Source of the DNA: Symbiodinium natans
Taxonomy: Eukaryota > Sar > Dinophyceae > Suessiales > Symbiodiniaceae
Direction: 5' to 3'
Assembly (NCBI GenBank): GCA_905221605.1
Contig: CAJNDS010001123.1
Coordinates: 1-25,000 of the forward strand
Length of the DNA stretch: 25,000 nucleotides
How positions within the stretch are numbered: the first letter of the stretch is position 1; every line of letters starts with the position of its first letter. The translations under genes and the position numbers were made by a program. Of this stretch, positions 14,501-23,373 are shown piece by piece. The notes under the pieces were generated by a model. That model saw only the letters and a program-made list of their open reading frames with translations, did not search any database and had not been told where the DNA came from.

Positions 14501-17128
14501 ATGCAAAAGGCGTAGGGTTTAGGGTTTAGGGTTTAGGGTTTAGGGTTCAGGGTTTAGGGTTTAGGGTTTAGGGTTTAGGGAGCCGAAATACTTACCCATA
14601 GATGCTCCCCGTGTAATCCAAAGGCCTCCCTTTTTGATACTTCTCAGAGAGTTTAGGAAAATAGGGGACCCCTAATATAGACACCAAATAGTCGGAATCC
14701 CCTATAATATGGACCCCATAATAAGATACCCACAAATTTCGGAAACCCCCCTGAACCCTAAACCCTAAACCCTAAACCCGAAACCCTAAACCCTAAACAC
14801 TAAACCCGCGGGGTTATTCTGGCATAAGTACAAAGGGACCATAAGGGAATATGATTTGTAATTCTTCCGACCCCTTTCTGAAGGAGTGTTGCAATCATCA
14901 CCTCCCGAAGGCTTTGAGGCCCTGAAGGCGGTGCATACAAGAAGCTTAGGGTTTAGGGTTCAGGGTTCAGGAATGAGGGTGCAGGGTTCAGGTTTTAGGG
15001 AATCAAGGAGGGCAATTCGAGTCATAGCCCTAAAACAAACCCCAAACTCCAAACCCTAACACCCTAACACCCTAACTAACACCCTAACACCCTAGACACT
15101 AAACTCTAAACCCTAAACCCTAAACCCTAAACCCTAAACCCTAAACCCTAAACCCTAAACCCTAAACCCTAAACCCTAAACCCTAAACCCTAAACCCCCT
15201 TAACCCTAAACCCCCTTAACCCTAAACTCCCCTAAACCCTAAACCCTAAACCCTAAACCCTAAACCCTAAACCCTAAACCCTAAACCCTAAACCCTAAAC
15301 CCTAAACCCTAAACCCTAAACCCTAAACCCTCACAAGTACTGATGAAACTCCCGGTCGCTCCTGCCAGGTCATCCACCCTGCAGCCAAGGGTGGTGGGGC
15401 AGCCCTTGGGCTGAAGGAAAGCAGGGTTTAGGTTTAGGGTTTAGGGTTTAGGGTTTAGGGTTTAGGGTTTAGGGTTTAGGGTTTAGGGTTTAGGGTTTAG
15501 GGTTTAGGGTTTAGGGTTTAGGGTTTAGGGTTTAGGGTTGAGGGCTTACCATGGAGGAGCCTAAACTAGGTAGGCCCTTGGACAATTTTCTATTGTCCCT
15601 ATTCAGTTTTAGAGGACCATACGCAGGAATGAGTTATTTTTAGAGGGTTTTAAGGACAACCTTTGCAAGTTCCTCTTGTGCTCCCTTCTGGTTCATTTGG
15701 CAATAATACCCCCCCCCCCCCCCCCCCCAGAATCCCTATGCACATGATAGCCTAGACACCTCAGCCTAATAAACCGGGCCCCTACATTGGGTTTCTTCTT
15801 TGGATTGCTGCTTGGGGTTGGGTAGATGCTTCATTGGTCATCTGGCTCCTTGCAGGTTCGGGAAGCCTAAACCCTCAACCCCAAACCGCAAACCCTAAAC
15901 CCTAAACCCCACACCCTAAACCCTAAAGCCTAAACCCTAGACCCTAGACCTTAAACCCCAAACCCTAAACCCTAAATCCTAAACCCTAAACCCTAGTAAC
16001 AGAAAACAAGGAGAAGCAAAGTCATGTCAAGTCAAGTTTTGCATCCTGGGCTCCGGCACTTTGGCTTCTCTGGGCCTTGGGCTCCTTACAGGGTTTAGGG
16101 TTTAGGGTTTGGGGTGTCATAATTGGCGATGACATTTTTAGGGTGCATGTCCGCGGCGTAGTCAGAAACAGTCTCCACCGTGGACCCCTCAAACCTAGAC
16201 ACCCAACCACCTACTCCCAAGCCCTAAGCCCCACACCCTGAGCCCTAAGCTCTAAGCCGCAAGGGCCTTAAGCCCTAAACCCTAGCCTTAAACCCTAGCC
16301 CTAAACCCTAAACCCCAGGCCCTAAGCTCGCTCTAAACCCTACACCCTGAACCCTAAACCCTAAACCCTAAACCCTAAACCCTAAACCCTAAACCCTAAA
16401 CCCTGAACCCTAAAGGGTGTCCCAAAGGTCCATGGGCCCGACTCGCAAGCTGCCGGGAAGTGCCTTCACAGCAAGGGGTGTCTGGGTTTGTCGCGGTTTA
16501 GGGTTTAGGGTTTAGGGTTTAGGGTTTAGGGTTGTTTGGTTGAGGTGCGTATCTTAGGGGTCTAGGGTTCAGGGATCTAGCTGGGCTTCGTTGTGCACAC
16601 TCTTGGTGGGCATCAGGAGTGGCCGCGCTTGGGGCCATCAAGAAACAGGGTCAAGGGTTCCAGGCCCAATCCTAGATTCGACAAACAGCCGAGAACCAGA
16701 AAACAGGTTCAAATTTAAGGAAGAGTCGGAACAGGATTAGGGTATTTTTCGTTAAGGTTTAGGGTTTAGGATCCTGTTTTGTCTTAGTTTTTCTTACGGG
16801 TTGTTAGGGTTTAGGATCCTTGTTCGTCCTGGGTTTTTGCTTGTGGGTTTTGTGGGATTTAGCATCCTTTTCGCCCTGGGATTTCCTTACGGGCTCAGGC
16901 TTTTTGTTTATTCTGGGTTTAGGGTTTAGGGTTTAGGGTTTAGGGTTTAGGGGTTAGGGGTTAGGGGTTTAGGGTTTAGGGTTTAGGGTTTAGGGTTAGG
17001 GGCTTTTTCCTTTATTCTTTGTTTTTGGGCAAGGGGTCTCGGGATGATCCCTTTGACTTGAGGTACTGGCGGATTAGCGGCCGGACCGGGGAGCCCTGGA
17101 CGATTCAGCTCGAGGCGGAGAGAGAGCG
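11534..17128 (+). CDS. Dinoflagellate repeat-domain protein of unknown function, 11 exons reconstructed
   Basis: Eleven unique islands join in one open frame (~169 codons) with AG acceptors and GT/GC/GA donors: 11534-11561, 11682-11724, 12078-12134, 12242-12265, 12339-12385, 13422-13475, 13609-13638, 13993-14050, 15369-15425, 16416-16459, 17063-17128. Key segments in order: RIGIENRVTWEPVESSDLAI, FRCVPARWPDVAVAKLEE, HSYYISASWTAYKPFEMICL, ETTVRFDEEAEW, GIEEFQIMRDADVLQVIHPA, VHGPDSQAAGKYWRISG, TGEPWTIQLEAERE. From memory, YYIxGSW...EM...EEFQI..D.D..QVIHPA...GPDD..GK.W is a domain common in dinoflagellate proteins, sometimes in tandem. Its biochemical role is unknown to me. The exon at 11182 joins in phase. 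The 3' end was not found; the last donor falls in telomeric DNA and no terminal exon is evident before the satellite. Confidence 0.7.
11682..11724 (+). CDS. Second gene exon, VTWEPVESSDLAIK
   Basis: Follows GGCGCAG. The frame-keeping donor is ATCAAG|GCGGGT (GC type), which shares AAGGC with the next exon's acceptor CCGAAG|GCC. A GT donor four bases later would break the frame. Confidence 0.65.
12078..12134 (+). CDS. Second gene exon, AFRCVPARWPDVAVAKLEE
   Basis: 57 nt, phase 0 on both sides, GAAGAG|GTGTCC donor. Confidence 0.65.
12242..12265 (+). CDS. Second gene microexon (24 nt), KPGMSRGK
   Basis: Between GCGCAG and GTGAAG. GAAGGT spans this donor and also the next acceptor (CTGAAG|GTCGTC). 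Confidence 0.6.
12339..12385 (+). CDS. Second gene exon, VVRHSYYISASWTAYK
   Basis: Carries the aromatic YYIxxSW core. Ends TACAA before GCCGGG (GC donor); the next exon begins G CCG TTC, giving TAYKPFEM across the junction. Confidence 0.75.
12386..13421 (+). other. 1.04-kb GC-AG intron with telomeric tracts and an inverted-repeat element
   Basis: Contains TTTAGGG tracts (12446-12545, 12601-12665), a long G-run near 12775-12792, a CCCCAAA/CCCTAAA/CCCTCAA array (12898-13046), a TTTAGGG tract (13157-13230) and the small inverted-repeat element at 13273-13381. Confidence 0.7.
13273..13381. mobile_element. Small inverted-repeat (MITE-like) element, second type
   Basis: The left end AAGGAGGGACC-TTTAGAAGGGACC matches the reverse complement of the right end (AAGGAGGGACCCTTATAAGGGACC). 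Span is about 109 bp; the interior is non-coding. It lies 40 bp upstream of an exon, inside the intron. Confidence 0.7.
13422..13475 (+). CDS. Second gene exon, PFEMICLRRGELYETTV
   Basis: Acceptor TCGGGAG|GCC. Ends GTGAG before GACCCGG (GA donor), completing Arg with the next exon's G. The frame is also open upstream of the acceptor, so the start rests on the AYKPFEM match. Confidence 0.75.
13609..13638 (+). CDS. Second gene microexon (30 nt), FDEEAEWTR
   Basis: After GTCTGCAG and before GTTGGG. Read alone in phase 0 it hits TGA. Only the GA-donor join upstream keeps the frame open. Confidence 0.65.
13993..14050 (+). CDS. Second gene exon, IGIHGIEEFQIMRDADVLQ
   Basis: Acceptor GTTGCAG|G, donor CAG|GTGCTGG. 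EEFQIMRDAD is the clearest family signature in the gene. Confidence 0.8.
14220..14515. other. Intronic unique stretch with a possible skipped exon
   Basis: Inside the intron 14051-15368. The segment after TTCAG at 14275 reads ERGPTDKGS, then a stop. GGATCCT occurs at about 14297 and 14331. The direct join VLQ|VIHPA is so good that I treat this as intron. Confidence 0.4.
14583..14742. other. Possible inverted-repeat element in intron
   Basis: Starts CCGAAATACTTACCC and ends ATACCCACAAATTTCGG, giving short imperfect inverted ends around AT-rich unique DNA. Telomeric repeats flank both sides. Weak evidence. Confidence 0.3.
15105..15332. repeat. Interstitial telomeric tract, CCCTAAA x ~30
   Basis: Two clean CCCTAAA blocks separated by CCCCTTAACCCTAAA variants near 15195-15235. 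Confidence 0.95.
15369..15425 (+). CDS. Second gene exon, VIHPAAKGGGAALGLKESR
   Basis: Acceptor CTGCCAG|GTC. VIHPA follows VLQ exactly as in the family. The end AGC AGG before GTTTAGG means the telomeric repeat provides the donor. A TTTAGGG tract follows directly. Confidence 0.75.
15426..15540. repeat. Interstitial telomeric tract, TTTAGGG x ~16
   Basis: Starts at the splice donor of the preceding exon. Opposite orientation to the tract just before that exon, so the exon sits between inverted telomeric arrays. Confidence 0.95.
15541..15860. other. Intronic unique DNA, no exon seen
   Basis: Contains a small hairpin (GGACAATTTTCTATTGTCC, about 15579-15597) and a C-run at 15710-15728. TTGCAG|GTTCGGGAAGCC near 15850-15867 resembles an acceptor and short exon but is not needed for the frame. 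Confidence 0.4.
16416..16459 (+). CDS. Second gene exon, GVPKVHGPDSQAAGK
   Basis: Acceptor TAAAG|GGT, where the last telomeric unit supplies AAAG. Ends GGGAA before GTGCCTT. AGGGT is shared with the previous donor. GPD matches the family's GPDD position. Confidence 0.7.
16780..17000. repeat. Degenerate then clean TTTAGGG tract in intron
   Basis: Three related ~60-bp segments precede the telomeric array. Each has a GGATCCT or GCATCCT word, a TCGTCCTGG- or TCGCCCTGG-like word and TTTTTCTTACGGG or TTTTTGCTTGTGGG. Confidence 0.6.
17063..17128 (+). CDS. Second gene exon, YWRISGRTGEPWTIQLEAER
   Basis: Acceptor GACTTGAG|GTAC. It joins AAG TAC TGG to read AGKYWRISGRTGE, matching the family's GK.W...G..GE pattern. 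Ends GAG CG before GTTTAGG. The next exon was not found. Confidence 0.75.
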
Positions 17129-17372
17129 GTTTAGGGTTTAGGGGTTAGGGGTTTAGGGTTTAGGGTTTAGGGTTTAGGGGTTAGGGTTTAGGGGTTAGGG
17201 GTTAGGTTTAGGGTTTAGGGTTTAGGGTTTAGGGTTTAGGGTTTAGGGTTTAGGGTTTAGGGTTTAGGGTTCAAACCTAGGGTTTAGGGTTTAGGGTTTA
17301 GGGTTTAGGGTTTAGGGTTTAAGGTTTAGGGTTTAGGGGCTAGGGGCTAGGGTTTAGGGTTTAGGGTTCCCT
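17129..17372. repeat. Interstitial telomeric tract, TTTAGGG x ~30
   Basis: TTTAGGG heptamers with TTAGGGG length variants. A single inversion-like interruption (GGTTCAAACCTAGGG) lies near 17268. Confidence 0.95.
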
Positions 17373-17385
17373 CTAGACCCTAAAC

Positions 17386-17490
17386 TTGGGATGTTCCCCC
17401 TTCTACAAACAGTCCTTCATAGGATAGGGAGTATAGTACCCCCTATGACAATTCCTTTCAAGGACTGTCAGTGTAAGGGGAACGTCCCAA
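17386..17490. mobile_element. Small inverted-repeat (MITE-like) element, copy 2
   Basis: TTGGGATGTTCCCCCTT...ACAGTCCTT at the left mirrors AAGGACTGT...AAGGGGAACGTCCCAA at the right (about 30-bp inverted ends). The interior CATAGGATAGGGAGTATAG / CCCCCTATG can also pair. Same family as 964-1060. Confidence 0.75.
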
Positions 17491-17681
17491 CCCCAAACCC
17501 GTAAACCTGATGTTAAGCCCTCCACTACGCCCCCTAACACAGGGTTTAGGGTTTAGGGTTTAGGGTTTAGGGCCCCTGAGACAAGGGCTTCCCTGTCTAC
17601 CCGAGGCCTTCAACCCTGGAAACCCTATCAGCCCTGTAAGCCCACACAAACCCTGCAAAACCTATAAACCACACAAACCTA

Positions 17682-17770
17682 AACCCTAAACCCTAAACCC
17701 TAAACCCTAAACCCTAAACCCTAAACCCTAAACCCTAAACCCTAAACCCTAAACCCTAAACCTTAAACCA
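17682..17770. repeat. Interstitial telomeric tract, CCCTAAA x ~12
   Basis: Clean heptamers. The preceding unique stretch (17565-17680) holds no exon I can join to the second gene. Confidence 0.9.
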
Positions 17771-17944
17771 CAAACCCTAAACCATATAAACGCGGCGAAG
17801 CTTATCCTATAAGCCCTAAACCCAACACCCCGACACCTTAAGCCCGAGCATTCAGAGATGTTGGTTGCCCTAACCCTAAACCCCAAACCCCAAACGGTAG
17901 TTCTCTAAAAGTTAGGGTTTCTTTTGGGGTCCTTATTTTCAGGG

Positions 17945-18085
17945 ATATTGGAGTATAGGGTTACAGGGTTGGGGTTATAGGGGTTATAGGGTTCTAGGGT
18001 TCTAGGGTTCTAGGGTTATAGGGTTATAGGGTTATAGGGTTACAGGGTTAGAAGGGTTATAGGGTTATAGGGCTATAGGGCTATG
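17945..18085. repeat. Octamer degenerate telomere array (GGGTTATA / GGGTTCTA)
   Basis: Tandem 8-mers of the type TTATAGGG, TTCTAGGG and TTACAGGG, each homogeneous over 3-4 copies. This is the last telomere-like DNA before the AT-rich satellite. Confidence 0.85.
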
Positions 18086-18109
18086 TATGTAGGACCTTTA
18101 TGCGTTATT

Positions 18110-20104
18110 TGACGGTCCTGCTTCGCCTTCCAAAACTTTAAGGATTTTAAGGAATTTAGGGGTTTTCCAAAATTTTAAAAGGACCACAAAATCCTTAAAA
18201 TTTTGAAAGCCCGGACCTTTTAAAATTTTAAGGATTTTAAGGAATTTAAGGCCTTTTAAATTTCTTAAAATCCTTAAAATCCTTAAACTTTTGAAAGGAA
18301 ATTAAATATTTTCCGGAAAGAGGCAGGCCCATTTAAAATTTTAAAAATCCTTAAAATCCTTACAATCCTTAAAATTTTGAAAGCCCGGGCCTTTCAAAAT
18401 TTTAAGGATTTTAAGGAATTTAAGGCCTTTTAAATTTCTTAAAAACCTTAAAATCCTTAAAATTTTGAAAGAAAATTAAATTATTTTCCGGAAAGAGGCA
18501 GGCCCATTTAAAATTTTAAAAATCCTTAAAATCCTTAAAATCCTTAAAATTTTGAAAGCCCGGGCCTTTCAAAATTTTAAGGATTTAAGGAATTTAAGGC
18601 CTTTTAAATTTCTTAAAATCCTTAAAATCCTTAAAATTTTGAAAGAAAACTAAATTATTTTCCGGAAAGAGGCAGGCCCATTTAAAATTTTAAAAATCCT
18701 TAAAATCCTTAAAATCCTTAAAATTTTGAAAGCCCGGGCCTTTCAAAATTTTAAGGATTTTAAGGAATTTAAGGCCTTTTAAATTTCTTAAAATCCTTAA
18801 AATCCTTAAAATCCTTAAAACCCTTAAAATTTTGAAAGAAAATTAAATTATTTTCCGGAAAGAGGCAGACCCATTTAAAATTTTAAAAATCCTTAAAACC
18901 CTTAAAATCCTTAAAATTTTGAAAGGTTGGGGCTTTCCAAATTTTAAGGATTTTAAGGAATTTAACGCCTTTTAAATTTCTTAAAATCCTTAAAATCCTT
19001 AAAATTTTGAAAGAAAATTAAATTATTTTCCGGAAAGAGGCAGGCCCATTTAAAATTTTCAAAATCCTTAAAATCCCTAAAATCCTTAAAATTTTGAAAG
19101 CCCGGGCCTTTCAAAATTTTAAGGATTTTAAGGAATTTAAGGCCTTTTAAATTTCTTAAAATCCTTAAAATCCTTAAAATTTTGAAAGAAAATTAAATTA
19201 TTTTCCGGAAAGAGGCAGGCCCATTTAAAATTTTAAAAATCCTTAAAATCCTTAAAATCCTCAAAATTTTGAAAGGTTGGGGCTTTCAAAATTTTAAGGA
19301 TTTTAAGGAAATTAACGCCTTTTAAATTTCTTAAAATCCTTAAAATCCTTAAAATTTTGAAAGAAAATTATATTATTTTCCGGAAAGAGGCAGGCCCATT
19401 TAAAATTTTGAAAGCCCGGGCCTTTCAAAATTTTAAGGATTTTAAGGAATTTAAGGCCTGTTAAATTTCTTAAAATCCTTAAAATCCTTAAAATTTTGAA
19501 AGAAAATTAAATCATTTTCAGGAAAGAGGCAGGCCCATTTAAAATTTTAAAAATCCTTAAAATCCTTAAAATCCTTAAAATTTTGAAAGCCCGGGCCTTT
19601 CAAAATTTTAAGGATTTTAAGGAATTTAACGCCTTTTAAATTTCTTAAAATCCTTAAAATCCTTAAAATTTTGAAAGAAAATTATATTATTTTCCGGAAA
19701 GAGGCAGGCCCATTAAAATCCTTAAAAACCTTAAAATTTTGAAAGGTTGGGGCTTTCAAAATTTTAAGGATTTTAAGGAATTTAACGCCTTTTAAATTTC
19801 TTAAAATCCTTAAAATCCTTAAAATTTTGAAAGAAAATTATATTATTTTCCGGAAAGAGGCAGGCCCATTTAAAATTTTAAAAATCCTTAAAATCCTTAA
19901 AATCCTTAAAATTTTGAAAGGTTGGGCCTTTCAAAATTTTAAGGATTTTAAGGAATTTAAGGCCTTTTAAATTTCTTAAAATCCTTAAAATCCTTAAAAT
20001 CCTTAAAATTTTGAAAGAAAATTGAATTATTTTCCGGAAAGAGGCAGGCCCATTTAAAATTTTAAAAATCCTTAAAATCCTTAAAACCCTTAAAATTTTG
20101 AAAG
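18110..20104. repeat. AT-rich satellite, left arm, ~175-bp units
   Basis: Eleven units marked by GGAAAGAGGCAGGCCCATTT, with CCC ending near 18330, 18505, 18679, 18872, 19047, 19222, 19397, 19536, 19711, 19867 and 20051. Spacing is mostly 174-175 bp. Each unit is built from AAAATCCTTAAAATCC words and inner palindromes AAAATTTTGAAAG-loop-CTTTCAAAATTTT with loops CCCGGGC or GTTGGGG. No coding capacity. Confidence 0.95.
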
Positions 20105-20111
20105 GTTGGGG

Positions 20112-21990
20112 CTTTCAAAATTTTAAGGATTTTAAGGATTTTAAGGATTTTTAAAATTTTAAATGGGCCTGACTCTTTCCGGAATATATTTTAATTTTAT
20201 TTCAAAATTTTAAGGATTTTAAGGATTTTAAGAAATTTAGAAGGCCTTAAATTCCTTAAAATCCTTAAAATTTTGAAAGCCCCAACCTTTCAAAATTTAA
20301 GGATTTTAAGGATTTTAAGGATTTTTAAAATTTTAAATGGGCCTGCCTCTTTCCGGAAAATAATTTAATTTTCTTTCAAAATTTTAAGGATTTTAAGGAT
20401 TTTAAGAAATTTAAAAGGCGTTAAATTCCTTAAAATCCTTAAAATTTTGAAAGCACCAACCTTTCAAAATTTTAAGGATTTTAAGGATTTTAAGGATTTT
20501 TAAAATTTTAAATGGGCCTGCCTCTTCCTGCAATATAAATTAAGTTTCTTTCCAATTTAAGGATTTAAGATTGTAGAACTTTAACGGCCTTAAATGCCTG
20601 AAAATCCTTAAATTTGAAGGCCGGTCTTTCAAGGATTGTAAGGATTTTAATGATTTTAAGGATTTTTAAAATTTTAAATGGGCCTGCCTCTTTCCGGAAA
20701 ATAATTTAATTTTCTTTCAAAATTTTAAGGGGTTTAAGGGTTTTAAGAAATTTAAAAGGCCTTAAATTCCTTAAAATCCTTAAAATTTTGAAAGGCCCGG
20801 ACTTTCAAAATTTTAAGGATTTTAAGGATTTTAAGGATTTTTAAAATTTTAAATGGGCCTGCCTCTTTCCGGAAAATAATTTAATTTTCTTTCAAAATTT
20901 TAAGGGGTTTAAGGGTTTTAAGAAATTTAAAAGGCCTTAAATTCCTTAAAATCCTTAAAATTTTGAAAGGCCCGGACTTTCAAAATTTTAAGGATTTTAA
21001 GGATTTTAAGGATTTTTAAAATTTTAAATGGGCCTGCCTCTTTCCGGAAAATAATTTAGTTTTCTTTCAAAATTTTTAAGGAATTTTAAGGAATTTTAAG
21101 AAATTTAAAAGGCCTTAAATTCTTAAATCTTAAAATTTTGAGCCCCTCACGTTCAAAATTTTAAGGATTTTTAAGGGTTTTAAGGATTTTTAAAATTTTA
21201 AATGGGCCTGCCTCTTTCCGGAAAAAGATTTATTTTTCTTTCAAAATTTTAAGGATTTTAAGGATTTTAAGGATTTTAAGAAATTTAAAAGGCCTTAAAT
21301 TCCTTAAAATCCTTAAAATTTTGAAAGCCCCAACCTTTCAAAATTTTAAGGATTTTAAGGATTTTAAGGATTTTTAAAATTTTAAATGGGCCTGCCTCTT
21401 TCCGGAAAATAATTTAATTTTCTTTCAAAATTTTAAGGATTTTAAGGATTTTAAGAAATTTAAAAGGCCTTAAATTCCTTAAAATCCTTAAAATTTTGAA
21501 AGCCCCCCCTTTCAAATTTTTAAGATTTTAAGATTTTAAGGATTTTAAAAATTTTTAAATGGGCCTGCCTCTTTCCGGAAAATAATTTAATTTCTTTCAA
21601 AATTTCAAGGATTTTAAGGATTTTAAGGATTTTAAGAAATTTAAAAGGCCTTAAATTCCTTAAAATCCTTAAAATTTTGAAAGGCCCGGGCTTTCAAAAT
21701 TTTAAGGATTTTAAGGATTTTCAGGATTTTTAAAATTTTAAATGGGCCTGCCTCTTTCCGGAAAATAATTTAATTTTCTTTCAAAATTTTAAGGATTTTA
21801 AGGATTTTAAGAATTTAAAATGCCTTAAATTCCTTAAAATCCTTAAAATATTGAAAGGTCCGGGCTTTCAAAATTTTAAGGGTTTTCAGGATTTTAAGGA
21901 TTTTAAAATTTTAAATGGGCCTGACTTTTCCGGAAAATAAATTTTTTCCAATAGTTTTACTGAGTTTATTTTTTTTATTTAAATGGGCCT
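20112..21990. repeat. AT-rich satellite, right arm, inverted orientation
   Basis: The same unit on the other strand, marked by AAATGGGCCTGCCTCTTTCC starting near 20161, 20335, 20510, 20676, 20851, 21026, 21200, 21384, 21557, 21740 and 21913, then a diverged copy at 21981. Units near 20520-20640 and 21110-21150 are more diverged than the rest. Confidence 0.95.
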
Positions 21991-22327
21991 GACCCTTTCT
22001 GGAAAATACTTGAATATTAGTTTAAAATTTGATAGATTTTAAGGAAACTAGGGGCATTTCAATATTTGGAAAGGCCATGAAGTTGCATGGGTACGTTATA
22101 TTTTTGGATTTTTGTTTGTAATTTTTAGCAAATAAACCATTTAAGTTTTTTTTTGCAATTTTCCTGAAATTCTGAAAGCCTAGGCCTTACAAGAAAAATA
22201 AAGAAAACAGCAACACAAATACTCATTCAAAATATTTAAATGCGCTTCTTAGTCCTTTTAAAAAAGAACATTTTGTTTTGTTAATTCATAAGGCTTGTAA
22301 AAAAAGCCGGAGGTCCGGGGACGAGCG

Positions 22328-22597
22328 TTAACAAAAGCATTCCCCTTGAATATTTCTCCCGCGAAACTTTTCTCCCGCGAATTTTGGCGGGAGAAATTCC
22401 CGCGAGCTCTCCCTTGAGTTTTTCTGGTTTTCCCGTGGTTTCCCTTTGATGTTTTTTTGGTTTCCCTTCAGTTTCCCGTGAGAGTCAAATCTTCCTTTTA
22501 CTGTTCCCTTGGACTTCCCTTTGAACTTCCCTTGGTTTTCCCTCGGATCCCCTTCGAAATTAAAACGCATCCCGCGAGAAATCTCGCAAGACTTCAA
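22328..22597 (-). CDS. Low-complexity ORF in duplication copy 1, doubtful gene
   Basis: 89-codon minus-strand ORF, rich in GK, KG, RE and N (MKSCEISRGM..., GKFKGKSKGTVKG). The composition follows the underlying TTCCCTTTGA and CCCGCGA DNA repeats. The paired ORF at 23059-23328 differs mostly by amino-acid-changing substitutions (for example KGRF/KGNF, NIKG/KVKG, QKNS/QENS), so I see no sign of protein-level constraint. Conserved length may only reflect recent duplication. Confidence 0.2.
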   Translation of the reverse strand: MKSCEISRGMRFNFEGDPRENQGKFKGKSKGTVKGRFDSHGKLKGNQKNIKGKPRENQKNSRESSREFLPPKFAGEKFRGRNIQGECFC

Positions 22598-23058
22598 AAA
22601 TAAGGGCTTCCTTTTCCCACGGGATTTCCCGCGAAGCAGGCCGTAGGCCCCGAGCTGTGGCTGTAGTCTGCAGGCCCCCGAGCTCTCTGACTGTAGAGTC
22701 TCCAGGCCCCCAAATGGGCCTGACCCTTTCCGGAAAATACTTGAATATTAGTTTAAATTTTGATAGATTTTAAGGAAACTAGCGGCATTTCAATATTTTG
22801 AAAGGCCATGAAGTTCCATGGGTACCTTATATTTTTGGATTTTTGTTTGTAATTTTTAGCAAATAAACCATTTAAGTTTTTTTTGCAATTTTCCTGAAAT
22901 TCTGAAAGCCTAGGCCTTACAAGAAAAATAAAAAAAAACAGCAACAAAAATACTCATTTAAAATATTTAAATGCGCTTCTTAGTCCTTTTAAAAAAGAAC
23001 ATTTTGTTTTGTTAATTCATAAGGCTTGTAAAAAAAGCCGGGGGTCCGGGGACGAGCG

Positions 23059-23328
23059 TTAACAAAAGCATTCCCCTTGAATATTTCTCCCGCGAAACTT
23101 TTCTCCCGCGAATTTTGGCGGGAGAAATTCCCGCGAGCTCTCCCTTGAGTTTTCCTGGTTTTCCCGTGGTTTCCCTTTGACTTTTTTTTGGTTTCCCTTC
23201 AGTTTCCCGTGAGAGTCAAAGTTTCCTTTTACTGTTCCCTTGGACTTCCCTTTGAACTTCCCTTGGTTTTCCCTCGGATCCCCTTCGAAATTAAAACGCA
23301 TCCCGCGAGAAATCTCGCAAGACTTCAA
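23059..23328 (-). CDS. Low-complexity ORF in duplication copy 2, doubtful gene
   Basis: Sister of the ORF at 22328-22597, intact over 89 codons, with the same basic low-complexity composition. No splice sites, start context or domain support it. Listed because both copies stay open. Confidence 0.2.
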   Translation of the reverse strand: MKSCEISRGMRFNFEGDPRENQGKFKGKSKGTVKGNFDSHGKLKGNQKKVKGKPRENQENSRESSREFLPPKFAGEKFRGRNIQGECFC

Positions 23329-23373
23329 AAATAAGGGCTTCCTTTTCCCACGGGATTTCCCGCGAAGCAGGCC

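Noticed and set aside
16022-16210. 62-codon minus-strand ORF
   Set aside because: Spans telomeric words in the intron of the second gene and has no motif.
1-18085. A true chromosome end or subtelomere
   Set aside because: Telomeric heptamers occur in both orientations, many times, inside genes, and the window does not end in one. They are interstitial.
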